A DNA stretch of 64,000 nt, taken from Nonomuraea helvata. Its GTDB lineage: Bacteria; Actinomycetota; Actinomycetes; Streptosporangiales; Streptosporangiaceae. The stretch's first letter is position 1. Each line of letters starts with the position of its first letter. Both the position numbers and the translations under genes were made by a program. The stretch covers positions 930,001-994,000 of the forward strand of contig NZ_BAAAXV010000009.1 of the NCBI RefSeq assembly GCF_039535785.1, read 5' to 3'. Below are positions 56,952 to 64,000 of this stretch, piece by piece. The notes beneath the pieces were generated by a model that had not been told where the DNA came from, did no database searches, and worked only from the letters and a program-made list of their open reading frames with translations.

Positions 56952-56975
56952 CCCCTACGCGTCTGGAGCAAGATC
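56952..56975 (+). repeat. 24-bp direct repeat, right copy
   Basis: Exact copy of 46280-46303. It contains the stop codon (TAG, complement of 56955-56957) and last codons of the PLP-enzyme gene on the minus strand. On the plus strand it can be read PLRVWSKI, the same ending as the GNAT-like protein. The 84 nt between the sulfatase stop and this repeat hold no gene I can support. Confidence 0.95.
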
Positions 56976-58187
56976 CTCAAGGGTCGGGTCCTCCAGTACG
57001 GGGAACCGCTCGACCCCCACCCCCACGTCCTTGAACCCGCTCGACGTGGCGAGGCACACGACGGGCCCGTCGAAGTCCAGCCGCGCCTGCCGGTATCCGG
57101 CCAGGCCGGCCGCTCCCGACAGCTCCTGCCACAATCCCTGCCGGGCGAGATCGCGCTGCGCCGACCGCAGCTCCTCGTCGGTCACGAGCAGGGCCGCGCC
57201 ACCGCTGTCCCGCACGGCCACGACCCCGCGGTGCCCGCCGACCGGCCCGGCGATGCCGTACGCGTCGCTGGCCCCGAGCTCGACGACGGCCGCGGGTGCG
57301 CCCGTGGCCAGGGCCCGCGCGTGCGGCCCGCCGGCGGCCGTCTCGCAGGAGAACATCCGCGGCAGAGTGCCGGCCAGCCCGAGCAGCCGCAGCTCCACGA
57401 ACCCCTTCCACACGCCGTAGAGCAGCTCGGCGTACCCGGTCGGTGCGAAGACGGCCGCGGGGACGCGCCCGAGCTGCAGGAACAGCTCATAGGCGATGGT
57501 CTTGTACCCCTCGGGCCCGAACGGGTGACCGGTGTGCGTCACGGTCTGGTTGCTGACCGGGTGGTAGCCGAGCCGTTCCACGATCTCCCGCAGCAGCGGC
57601 CACCGCTTCTCGGCGGGCACGGACAGGACCCTGGCGCCGTACGCCCGCACGAAAGCCTGCACGGCGGGCGGCGAGTCCGCCGAGGTCAGCACGATCGCGG
57701 GCAGCCCGGCCCGGGCGGCGTAGGCGGCGGCCGAGGCGCCGTGGTTGCCGGACGACGCCACGACCACGCCGGGCGCGCCCGAGGCGACGGCGGCGCTGAC
57801 CGCGACCCGGTTCAGGCGGTCCTTGTGCGACCAGGTCGGGTTGCGGGACTCGTCCTTGACATAGATGCAGTTCTGCAATCTGCGGTGCGCCGCTGAACGC
57901 GGCGCACCGTGAACGCCGTCGAACTCCACCAACGGCGTCCCGCCCTCTCCCAGCGAGGGCGCCTCCAGCGGCGGCAGCAGCGGCGACCACCGCGCGATGT
58001 CCGTGCCCGGCTCCTGCTCGAACAGGCGGCGGTCCACACGGGCGTAGTCGTAGGTGATCTCGAGCGGATACGCGATCTCGTCGGTGCTGGTCTTCGGGCA
58101 GCCCCGCGTCAGCGGCGGGAACAGCGGGAACTCGGTCGCCGGGTCGCCAAGAGAGCGCTGGCGGAGGGCAAGGGACGGTCCGTTCAC
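56955..58187 (-). CDS. Threonine synthase-like PLP-dependent enzyme
   Basis: A 410-residue fold-type II pyridoxal-phosphate enzyme. The lysine forming the Schiff base is in NPTWSHKDRLNR, the phosphate-binding and substrate loop is VVASSGNHGASAAAYAARAG, and YPLEITYDYARVD near the N-terminus is typical of threonine synthases and related lyases. It may convert O-phosphohomoserine, serine or diaminopropionate-type substrates. GTG at 58187 is the likely start; longer versions are possible. The 3' end lies in the 24-bp direct repeat, so its final residues may be altered. Confidence 0.82.
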   Translation of the reverse strand: MNGPSLALRQRSLGDPATEFPLFPPLTRGCPKTSTDEIAYPLEITYDYARVDRRLFEQEPGTDIARWSPLLPPLEAPSLGEGGTPLVEFDGVHGAPRSAAHRRLQNCIYVKDESRNPTWSHKDRLNRVAVSAAVASGAPGVVVASSGNHGASAAAYAARAGLPAIVLTSADSPPAVQAFVRAYGARVLSVPAEKRWPLLREIVERLGYHPVSNQTVTHTGHPFGPEGYKTIAYELFLQLGRVPAAVFAPTGYAELLYGVWKGFVELRLLGLAGTLPRMFSCETAAGGPHARALATGAPAAVVELGASDAYGIAGPVGGHRGVVAVRDSGGAALLVTDEELRSAQRDLARQGLWQELSGAAGLAGYRQARLDFDGPVVCLATSSGFKDVGVGVERFPVLEDPTLEDLAPDA

Positions 58188-58245
58188 GTGTACGGACCCT
58201 ATCGGGGCCCTATCGACGCGGGCGGGCAGGATGCAGACTCTAGGC

Positions 58246-59688
58246 ATGTTGTGGACAGGCAGGTCCGCCATCGAGATCGCGACGGCTGTCCGGCGTGGGG
58301 ATGTCACGGCCACGACCGTCGTCGAGGAGCACCTTCACGCCATCTCGGAGCGGGATTCCAAGGTAGGGGCGTTCCGGCTGGTCAGAGAGCAGGCCGTGGA
58401 GGAGGCGAAGGCCCTGCAGAAGCGGCGCGACCTGGCGGAGCTGCCGCTCGCCGGCGTGCCGGTCGCGGTGAAGGACAACCTCGAGGTCGCGGGCGAGGCC
58501 ACCCGTGCCGGGTCCGGGGCGACGGCGGACGCGCCCGCGCCGGACGACCACGCGACGGTGGCGCGCCTGCGCGCGGCGGGCGCGGTGGTGGTCGGCGTGA
58601 CGAACATGCCGGAGCTGGGCCTGACGGCGTTCGGCGACAGCGCGTACGGCATCGTACGCAACCCCTGGAACCCGTCGCGCACGGCCGGCGGGTCGTCGTC
58701 GGGCAGCGCCGCGGCCGTGGCGGCGGGCATGGTGCCGATCGCGCTCGGCAACGACGGCATGGGCTCGCTCCGCATCCCCGCCGCCTGCTGCGGCGTGCTG
58801 GCCATCAAGCCGGGCGCGGGACTCGTGCCGCCGCCGGCCGACGACTGGGACCGGCTGTCGGAGAACGGCCCTCTCGCGACGACCGCGTCCGACCTGGCGC
58901 TGGCGCTGTCCGTGCTGGCCGCGGACCCGTCGCTCGCGGAGTCCTGGCGGGGCGGCGGCCGCGTCGAGCCCCGGCCGGTCATGCTCCGCTCGGTCTGGGC
59001 GGACGACGACGAGGTCTGGGAGCCGCAGCCGCCGCAGGAGAGCCCGGAGCCGTTCGACCTAAGGGTGGCGTACGCGCCCCAGCCGCTGCCCACCGGCCTG
59101 CCCATGGACAGGGAGTTCCAGGCCGCGGTGCGCGGAGCGGCGGAGACGCTGCGCCTGGCCGGGCACACGGTGGTCGAGCACGGCCGCAGGCTGCCTGCCT
59201 GGCTCGGCCCGGCCACGATCGCCACCTGGCTCACCAGGGCCGCGGCCGCGCCGGGCGACCTCGACCGGCGCCGGCTCGAACGCCGCACCCTCGCGCTCGC
59301 CCGCACCGGGCGGGTGCTCGCCGCGCTCAAGCTGGACGGCGTACGCGGCCGCGAACGCTGGAGCGGCTACGGGGCCGACCAGTGGTTCGGCGACGCGGAC
59401 GCCCTGCTCATGCCCGCCCTGGCGACCATCCCGCCGAAGGCCGAGCGCTGGGGCGATCGCGGCCTCGTCCGCAACGCGGTGGCCAACGTCAGGTACGCCC
59501 CCGCCACGGGCCCCTGGAACATGTGCGGCTGGCCCGCCATCACCGTCCCCCTGGCCACGCACTCCAGCGGGCTGCCCATCGCCGTCCAGATCGTCGCCCC
59601 GCCCGGCGGCGAGCCCCACCTCCTCGGCCTGGCCGCCCAGCTCCAGTCCGCCCACCCGCCGGTGCGGCCGCCGGGCTTCTCCTTCTAA
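58246..59688 (+). CDS. Amidase (amidase-signature family)
   Basis: A 480-residue hydrolase of carboxylic amides. The Ser-cisSer-Lys triad positions are seen: Lys in GVPVAVKDNLEV, the signature serine in TAGGSSSGSAAAVAAGMVPIALGNDGMGSLRIPAACCGVLAIKP, and the second serine of GMGSLRIPA. The C-terminal MCGWPAITVPLATHSSGLPIAVQIVAPPGGE matches the family. The usual D-G-G-G-S is N-D-G-M-G-S here. ATG 58246 or in-frame ATG 58231 may be used. Divergent from the PLP-enzyme gene with a 58-bp gap. Confidence 0.9.
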   Translation: MLWTGRSAIEIATAVRRGDVTATTVVEEHLHAISERDSKVGAFRLVREQAVEEAKALQKRRDLAELPLAGVPVAVKDNLEVAGEATRAGSGATADAPAPDDHATVARLRAAGAVVVGVTNMPELGLTAFGDSAYGIVRNPWNPSRTAGGSSSGSAAAVAAGMVPIALGNDGMGSLRIPAACCGVLAIKPGAGLVPPPADDWDRLSENGPLATTASDLALALSVLAADPSLAESWRGGGRVEPRPVMLRSVWADDDEVWEPQPPQESPEPFDLRVAYAPQPLPTGLPMDREFQAAVRGAAETLRLAGHTVVEHGRRLPAWLGPATIATWLTRAAAAPGDLDRRRLERRTLALARTGRVLAALKLDGVRGRERWSGYGADQWFGDADALLMPALATIPPKAERWGDRGLVRNAVANVRYAPATGPWNMCGWPAITVPLATHSSGLPIAVQIVAPPGGEPHLLGLAAQLQSAHPPVRPPGFSF

Positions 59689-59730
59689 TGTGCGCCTCTT
59701 TGTCCGTGCCAAGGCCTAAGGTGCCGTGGC

Positions 59731-61074
59731 ATGGAATCAGATGATCTTTCTGGCCTTCGCGCCAAGCTGGCGTCCACGTCGCAGAAGAACGCCTGGAAAA
59801 CCGTTCGGCAGCTCGCGCTCCAAGGCCGGGGCGACGCCCTGGAGCTGGCCGCCGAGTTCGCCGAGGTCGCCGAGCCCACCGTCGACAACCTGCTCAAGCT
59901 CTGGCCGCAGGCCCTCGACCCGGACGGCTTCGCCGAGCACCTGCTCGCCCCGGCCTTCGCCGCCGAGGGACGCACCGAGCTGACACTGCGCAAGCAGAAC
60001 TCCATCATCGGGCTGCGGCACCTGACGATGCTCCGGAAGCTGTGCCTGGACCACTGCAAGGGCCTGACGGACCTCTCCGAGCTGTCGGCGCTGACCGAGC
60101 TCAGGAAGCTGGAGCTGGACGGCTGCGCGGCCGTCACCGATCTCGGGCCGCTGGCCGGGCTCACTGAGCTGGAATCTGTCAGCCTGGCGAGCTGCCGCCT
60201 GGTCTCCGACATCACCCCGCTGCTGGGCCTGCGCCGGCTCCGGCGGCTCAACCTCCGCAGCAGCGGCGTGGCCAGCGTCGAAGGGGTCGGCGCGGCCTTC
60301 CCGCGTCTCGAAACGCTCGACCTCGGCAACTGCCGCTTCATCGATGACATCCGTCCGCTGTCGGGGCTGCGGAACCTGCTCTCCCTGGACGTCAGCCATA
60401 CCAAGATCACGAGTATCGAGGGGCTGCGCGACCTCGACTCGGTCACCGAGGTGAGCATGCACTGCGCCCGGCTCAAGAGCCTCGACGGCATCGCCGCCAT
60501 GCCCGCGCTCGAACGCCTGTGGATCAGCGGCTGCACCAACCTGAAGAGCCTGGACGGCCTCGGCCACCATCCCCGACTCGAAGACCTCGGCCTGCCGTCC
60601 GCGCCGCTCCCGGACCTGCGCCCGCTGTCGCGGCTGCCCGCCCTGACCAAGCTCACGATCGACGAGTGGCAGAAGCTCACCTCGCTCGACGGGCTCGAAG
60701 GGCACCCGTCGATCAGCGAGATCAACCTGTGCTACGCCACGACCCTGACCGACCTCTCCGCGCTGGCCCGCATGCCGGCCCTGCGCGAGCTGACCCTCCA
60801 GGGCATGGACCACCTCGGCGACCTCGCTCCGATCTCCGGACTGTTGCAGCTGGAGACCCTCCGCGTGGTGTACAGCGATCACCTGCGGACCCTCGGCGAC
60901 CCCCGTGGCCTGCCCGCCCTCCGCACACTGAAGCTCTGGAGATGCTCCGCGCTGAGCGACCTCGGGTCGGTCGCCGACCTGCCAGGACTGAAGGAGATCT
61001 CCGTGACGGGATGCCCCGCACTGCCCTCCGGCATCCTGTCCGACCTGCGTACCCGAGGCCTGCTCAGCGGTTGA
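59731..61074 (+). CDS. Leucine-rich repeat protein
   Basis: A 447-residue cytoplasmic protein. Residues about 1-80 are helical (AWKTVRQLALQGRGDALELAAEFA). From about 85 to 440 there are some 15 leucine-rich repeats of the form LxxLxxLxLxxCxxLTDLxPL, similar to internalin-type or AMN1/cysteine-containing repeats. No catalytic or membrane segment is visible, so it is likely a protein-binding scaffold with an unknown partner. It may follow the amidase gene in one transcript (42-nt gap). Confidence 0.8.
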   Translation: MESDDLSGLRAKLASTSQKNAWKTVRQLALQGRGDALELAAEFAEVAEPTVDNLLKLWPQALDPDGFAEHLLAPAFAAEGRTELTLRKQNSIIGLRHLTMLRKLCLDHCKGLTDLSELSALTELRKLELDGCAAVTDLGPLAGLTELESVSLASCRLVSDITPLLGLRRLRRLNLRSSGVASVEGVGAAFPRLETLDLGNCRFIDDIRPLSGLRNLLSLDVSHTKITSIEGLRDLDSVTEVSMHCARLKSLDGIAAMPALERLWISGCTNLKSLDGLGHHPRLEDLGLPSAPLPDLRPLSRLPALTKLTIDEWQKLTSLDGLEGHPSISEINLCYATTLTDLSALARMPALRELTLQGMDHLGDLAPISGLLQLETLRVVYSDHLRTLGDPRGLPALRTLKLWRCSALSDLGSVADLPGLKEISVTGCPALPSGILSDLRTRGLLSG

Positions 61075-61086
61075 CGAACGTACGGC

Positions 61087-61944
61087 TCAGATCCCGACCG
61101 GATGCCAGACGGTCTTGGTCTCCAGGAACCGGGTCATCCGGCCGGTCCCCGGATCGGCCGCCCAGTCCGCGCGGGAGGGGCGCAGGACGCGCTTGAGGTT
61201 CTCGGCCGCCGCCTGCTCGCAGCTCAGCGCCAGGTCGGCGTCCTCGACCCCGGTCAGGTCGAGCGCGTTGACGTCCATGTGGGCCGCCAGCCAGGGCGCC
61301 AGCTCGGCCTGGTGCCCGGTGAGGATGTTCACGACGCCACCCGGCAGGTCGGACGTGGCCAGGACCTCCGCCAGCGTGATCGACGCCAGCGGCGAGGGCT
61401 CGGACGCCACGACGACGCACGTGTTGCCCGTCACGATCACGGGCGCCACCACCGAGACCAGCCCGAGCAGCGGATCGGCGGGCGCGATCACGGCCACCAC
61501 GCCGGTCGGCTCGGGCGAGGACAGGTTGAAGTAAGGACCCGCCACCGGATTGGCCGCACCGTGCACCGCGGCGATCTTGTCGGACCATCCCGCGTACCAG
61601 ACCAGCCGGTCCACCGCGGCGTCCACCTGCTCAAGAGCCGCCTTCTTACCGCCCTGTTTGAGCGGGGCCAGTTCCTCGGCGAACTGCCCGCGCCGCCCCT
61701 CCAGCATCTCGGCGACGCGGTAGAGGATCTGTCCCCTGTTGTACGGCGTCGCACCCGACCAGCCGGGGAAGGCCTTGCGCGCGGCCACCACGGCGTCGCG
61801 GGCGTCCTTGCGGGAAGCGCGGGACGCGTTGGCGAGGAACTCGCCCTTGGCCGAGGTCACGGCGTAGGACCTCCCACTCTCCGAGCGCGGGAACGCCCCT
61901 CCGATGTACAGCTTGTAGGTCTTTCTGACGGACAACCTACTCAT
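61087..61944 (-). CDS. Aldehyde dehydrogenase-like protein lacking the catalytic domain
   Basis: A 285-residue protein similar to the N-terminal, cofactor-binding part of aldehyde dehydrogenases (KLYIGGAFPRSESGRSYAVTSAKGEFLANASRASRKDARDAVVAARKAFPGWSGATPYNRGQILYRVAEML; GVVAVIAPADPLLGLVSVVAPVIVTGNTCVVVASE; LPGGVVNILTG). The ELGGK glutamate, the catalytic cysteine and the whole catalytic domain are missing, replaced by a 60-residue tail ending FLETKTVWHPVGI. It is therefore unlikely to be active alone; it may pair with the full-length enzyme encoded upstream in the operon. Similar short partners occur beside deoC in other actinomycetes, from memory. Confidence 0.75.
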   Translation of the reverse strand: MSRLSVRKTYKLYIGGAFPRSESGRSYAVTSAKGEFLANASRASRKDARDAVVAARKAFPGWSGATPYNRGQILYRVAEMLEGRRGQFAEELAPLKQGGKKAALEQVDAAVDRLVWYAGWSDKIAAVHGAANPVAGPYFNLSSPEPTGVVAVIAPADPLLGLVSVVAPVIVTGNTCVVVASEPSPLASITLAEVLATSDLPGGVVNILTGHQAELAPWLAAHMDVNALDLTGVEDADLALSCEQAAAENLKRVLRPSRADWAADPGTGRMTRFLETKTVWHPVGI

Positions 61945-62131
61945 CGCCCCGCCCTCTCCACGTGGACTCCTGCGACATCTGGACCGGCACGAAGACCTGG
62001 TGACACCGGCTCACGCCGCAGCGGTGGGCGTACCAGCCGGTGCGTACGGGCCGCCCGGCCCTGGCGAAGGCGTGGCCCCTGGTGGCCTGCGCCCGCCGCC
62101 TGGCGCGACGGGGACGGCGATGATCACACAT
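61937..62131 (-). CDS. Possible small protein between the aldehyde dehydrogenase genes
   Basis: A 64-residue frame. It overlaps the full-length aldehyde dehydrogenase stop by 8 nt and the next gene start by 8 nt, which is what a translationally coupled operon gene would do. ATG 62131 has GGAGG 9 nt upstream. The product is very basic at the N-terminus (DHRRPRRARRRAQATRG) and has HRCGVSRCHQVF, a possible metal-binding pair. I recognise no family. It could also be chance, since stop codons are rare in such G+C-rich DNA; without it, this would be a 180-bp gap with no gene. Confidence 0.4.
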   Translation of the reverse strand: MCDHRRPRRARRRAQATRGHAFARAGRPVRTGWYAHRCGVSRCHQVFVPVQMSQESTWRGRGDE

Positions 62132-63551
62132 CGAGGTACGCCTCCAAGCCGTGCAGCCCGCCCTCGCGGCCGTAGCCGGATTCCTTGTAGCCGCCGAACG
62201 GCGAGGCGGGGTCGAACTTGTTGAACGTGTTGGCCCACACGACCCCGGCCCGGAGCCTGTCGGCCATCCACAGGATGCGCGAGCCCTTCTCGGTCCAGAT
62301 GCCGGCCGACAGCCCGTACGGGGTGTTGTTGGCCTTCTCCACAGCCTCGGCGGGCGTGCGGAAGGTCAGCACGGACAGCACGGGCCCGAAGATCTCGTCC
62401 CGGGCGATGGTGTGCGACTGCGCGACCCCGGTGAACACGGTCGGCGGGAACCAGAACCCGCGCTCGGGCAGCTCGCACGCGGGCGACCAGCGCTCGGCCC
62501 CCTCCGCCTCGCCGATCTGCGACAGCTCCTTGATCTTGGCGAGCTGCTCGGCGGAGTTGATCGCGCCGACGTCGGTGTTCTTGTCCAGCGGATCGCCCAC
62601 CCGCAGCGTGGCCAGCCGGCGCTTGAGCGAGGCCAGCAGCTCCTCCTGGACGGACTCCTGAACCAGCAGCCGCGACCCGGCGCAGCACACATGCCCCTGG
62701 TTGAAGAAGATCCCGTTGACGATCCCCTCCACGGCCTGGTCGATGGCGGCGTCCTCGAACACGATGTTGGCCGCCTTGCCGCCCAGCTCCAGGGTCAGCT
62801 TCTTGTCGGTGCCCGCCACGGCCCTGGCGATGAGGCGGCCGACCTCGGTCGAGCCGGTGAAAGCCACCTTGTCGACATCGGGATGGCCCACCACGGCCGC
62901 GCCGGTCTCACCCGCGCCGGTGACGATGTTCACCACACCGGGCGGCAGGTCGGCCTGCCGGCAGATGTCGGCGAACAGCAGCGCGGTCAGCGGGGTCGTC
63001 TCGGCCGGCTTGAGCACCACCGTGTTACCGCAGGCCAGCGCCGGAGCGATCTTCCAGGCCAGCATGAGCAGCGGGAAGTTCCACGGGATCACCTGCCCGG
63101 CCACCCCCAGCGGCTTCGTCCCGAACCCCGCGTACTGGAGTTTGTCCGCCCAGCCCGCGTAGTAGAAGAAGTGGGCCGCCACCAGCGGCAGGTCCACATC
63201 ACGCGACTCACGGATCGGCTTGCCGTTGTCGAGCGACTCCAGCACGGCCAGCTCCCGGGCCCGCTCCTGGATGATCCGCGCGATACGGAAGAGATATTTG
63301 GCCCGCTCGGCGCCGGGCAGCGCGCTCCAGACGCCGAACGCCTTGCGCGCGGCCTGCACGGCCCGGTCGACGTCGTCGGTGGAGGCGGTGGCGACCTCGG
63401 CCAGTGTCTCCTCGGTCGCCGGGTTGATCGTCTTGAACGGGGTGCCGGAGCCGTCGGTGAACTCGCCGTCGATGAACAGTCCGTACGACGGCTTGATGTC
63501 GACGATGTCGCGCGACTCGGGCGCGGGTGCGTACTCGAAGATCGCCATCAT
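62124..63551 (-). CDS. Aldehyde dehydrogenase
   Basis: A 475-residue NAD(P)-dependent aldehyde dehydrogenase. GQVIPWNFPLLMLAWKIAPALACGNTVVLKPAETTP is the cofactor-binding region, FTGSTEVGR the glycine motif, LELGGKAANIV carries the catalytic glutamate and the nucleophile is in FFNQGHVCCAGSRL (second Cys by alignment). The C-terminal PFGGYKESGYGREGG matches the family. It probably oxidises acetaldehyde produced by deoxyribose-phosphate aldolase, whose gene overlaps it by one base (TGATG, ATG at 63551). Confidence 0.93.
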   Translation of the reverse strand: MMAIFEYAPAPESRDIVDIKPSYGLFIDGEFTDGSGTPFKTINPATEETLAEVATASTDDVDRAVQAARKAFGVWSALPGAERAKYLFRIARIIQERARELAVLESLDNGKPIRESRDVDLPLVAAHFFYYAGWADKLQYAGFGTKPLGVAGQVIPWNFPLLMLAWKIAPALACGNTVVLKPAETTPLTALLFADICRQADLPPGVVNIVTGAGETGAAVVGHPDVDKVAFTGSTEVGRLIARAVAGTDKKLTLELGGKAANIVFEDAAIDQAVEGIVNGIFFNQGHVCCAGSRLLVQESVQEELLASLKRRLATLRVGDPLDKNTDVGAINSAEQLAKIKELSQIGEAEGAERWSPACELPERGFWFPPTVFTGVAQSHTIARDEIFGPVLSVLTFRTPAEAVEKANNTPYGLSAGIWTEKGSRILWMADRLRAGVVWANTFNKFDPASPFGGYKESGYGREGGLHGLEAYLDV

Positions 63552-64000
63552 CAGTCCAGGGTGAAGTAGTCGGGGCCGGCATAGCGGCCGGTGGCCAGCT
63601 TCTGACGCTGCATGAGCAGGTCGTTCAGCAGCGAGGAAGCGCCCAGCCGGAACCACTCGGAGCTCAGCCAGTCATCGCCGGCCGTCTCGTGGACCAGGAC
63701 GAGGTTCTTGATGGCGTCCTTGGTCGTGCGGATGCCGCCCGCGGGCTTCACGCCCACCTGGCGGCCGGTCGCCTCGCGGAAGTCGCGCACCGCCTCCAGC
63801 ATGACCAGCGTCACCGGCAGGGTCGCGGCCGGTGACACCTTGCCCGTGGAGGTCTTGATGAAGTCGGCGCCCGCCAGCATCGCCAGCCACGACGCCCGCC
63901 GCACGTTGTCGTAGGTGGCCAGCTCACCGGTCTCCAGGATCACCTTCAGATGCGCCGGGCCGCACGCGGCCTTGACCGCGACGATCTCCTCGAACACCTT
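63551..64000 (-). CDS. deoC: Deoxyribose-phosphate aldolase (5' part outside the window)
   Basis: The last 150 codons of a class I aldolase that cleaves 2-deoxyribose 5-phosphate to glyceraldehyde 3-phosphate and acetaldehyde. The Schiff-base lysine is in GADFIKTSTGK and the second essential lysine in VGVKPAGGIRTTKDA. The frame is open to the window edge, so the N-terminus is missing. It is upstream of, and coupled to, the aldehyde dehydrogenase gene, which fits a deoxynucleoside-catabolism operon. Confidence 0.93.
   Translation of the reverse strand, partial: KVFEEIVAVKAACGPAHLKVILETGELATYDNVRRASWLAMLAGADFIKTSTGKVSPAATLPVTLVMLEAVRDFREATGRQVGVKPAGGIRTTKDAIKNLVLVHETAGDDWLSSEWFRLGASSLLNDLLMQRQKLATGRYAGPDYFTLD

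Larger units (their letters stand above)
46280..56975. other. Candidate glycan-utilisation island bounded by direct repeats
   Basis: The segment between the two 24-bp repeats contains only carbohydrate genes: GH43, GH51, CUT1 permeases and binding protein, LacI regulator, clan GH-A-like hydrolase and sulfatase. Three like operators control it from within. At the left the repeat overlaps the 3' end of the GNAT-like gene. At the right it overlaps the 3' end of the PLP-enzyme gene. This is what site-specific insertion at a gene end leaves behind, but no integrase, transposase or base composition change is visible, so the mechanism is unknown. Confidence 0.4.

Noticed and set aside
46280..56975. 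Classifying the repeat-bounded block as a transposon or integrative element
   Set aside because: No transposase, integrase, relaxase or terminal inverted repeat is visible, so only a candidate island is claimed.
56877..57896. A 339-codon plus-strand frame after the sulfatase
   Set aside because: It is antisense to the PLP-enzyme gene. Only its start (up to PLRVWSKI) is of interest, as part of the direct repeat.
1..64000. tRNA, rRNA or known riboswitch in the intergenic gaps
   Set aside because: Almost all gaps are under 300 bp and I see no cloverleaf, T-loop GGTTCGAATCC-like sequence or riboswitch core. A covariance-model search would be needed to exclude small RNAs.

Overview
The window is about 70% G+C throughout, uses many GTG and some TTG starts, and packs its genes tightly with 1-4 nt start/stop overlaps. 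Together with a SARP/AfsR-type regulator, a mycothiol-dependent maleylpyruvate isomerase-type protein and MsiK-style sugar importers without their own ATPase, this points to a filamentous actinomycete. A Streptosporangiaceae genus such as Nonomuraea is a guess. I see no rRNA, tRNA, CRISPR array, transposase, integrase or phage gene.

Layout. 1-4.4 kb: a secreted beta-propeller protein, a methyltransferase, a hypothetical protein and a frameshifted gene remnant. 4.3-10.0 kb: the most unusual locus. A 984-residue SARP regulator is divergent from a 19-residue peptide gene, followed by a perfect 23-bp hairpin, a MccB-like E1/ThiF enzyme with an N-terminal peptide-clamp-like domain and two CxxC pairs, and a translationally coupled membrane metalloprotease (HECGH) with a PqqD-like N-terminus. 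It has the layout of a ribosomally made, modified peptide (RiPP) operon resembling microcin C (mccA-hairpin-mccB), and is the best candidate for an undescribed system. 10-25.5 kb: housekeeping and accessory genes (PHP metallohydrolase, MFS and NCS1 transporters, alkyl sulfatase, PRPP synthase paralogue, TetR-controlled FAD monooxygenase, NmrA-like reductase, secreted lipase/esterase, NarL-type two-component system). 25.5-31.2 kb: a five-gene oligopeptide ABC importer, every junction overlapping by 4 nt. 31.5-46.3 kb: DJ-1/PfpI protein, TetR-quinone oxidoreductase pair with twin operators, APC permease, VapBC-type toxin-antitoxin, lipB, PspC, AraC/NmrA, uppP, ArsR/MFS and hrpB.

46.3-57.0 kb: a carbohydrate locus with GH43 and GH51 enzymes, a CUT1 importer without ATPase, a LacI regulator, a secreted clan GH-A-like hydrolase and a sulfatase. 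Three matching palindromes lie before the solute-binding protein, the LacI gene and the hydrolase, so the locus looks like one regulon, perhaps for a sulfated arabinose-containing glycan. An exact 24-bp direct repeat lies at both edges, overlapping the 3' ends of the flanking genes, so the block may have been inserted as a unit.

57-64 kb: a threonine synthase-like PLP enzyme, an amidase, a leucine-rich repeat protein, and a deoxyribose catabolism-type operon (deoC, aldehyde dehydrogenase, a small ORF, and an aldehyde dehydrogenase-like protein without the catalytic part) that runs off the right edge.
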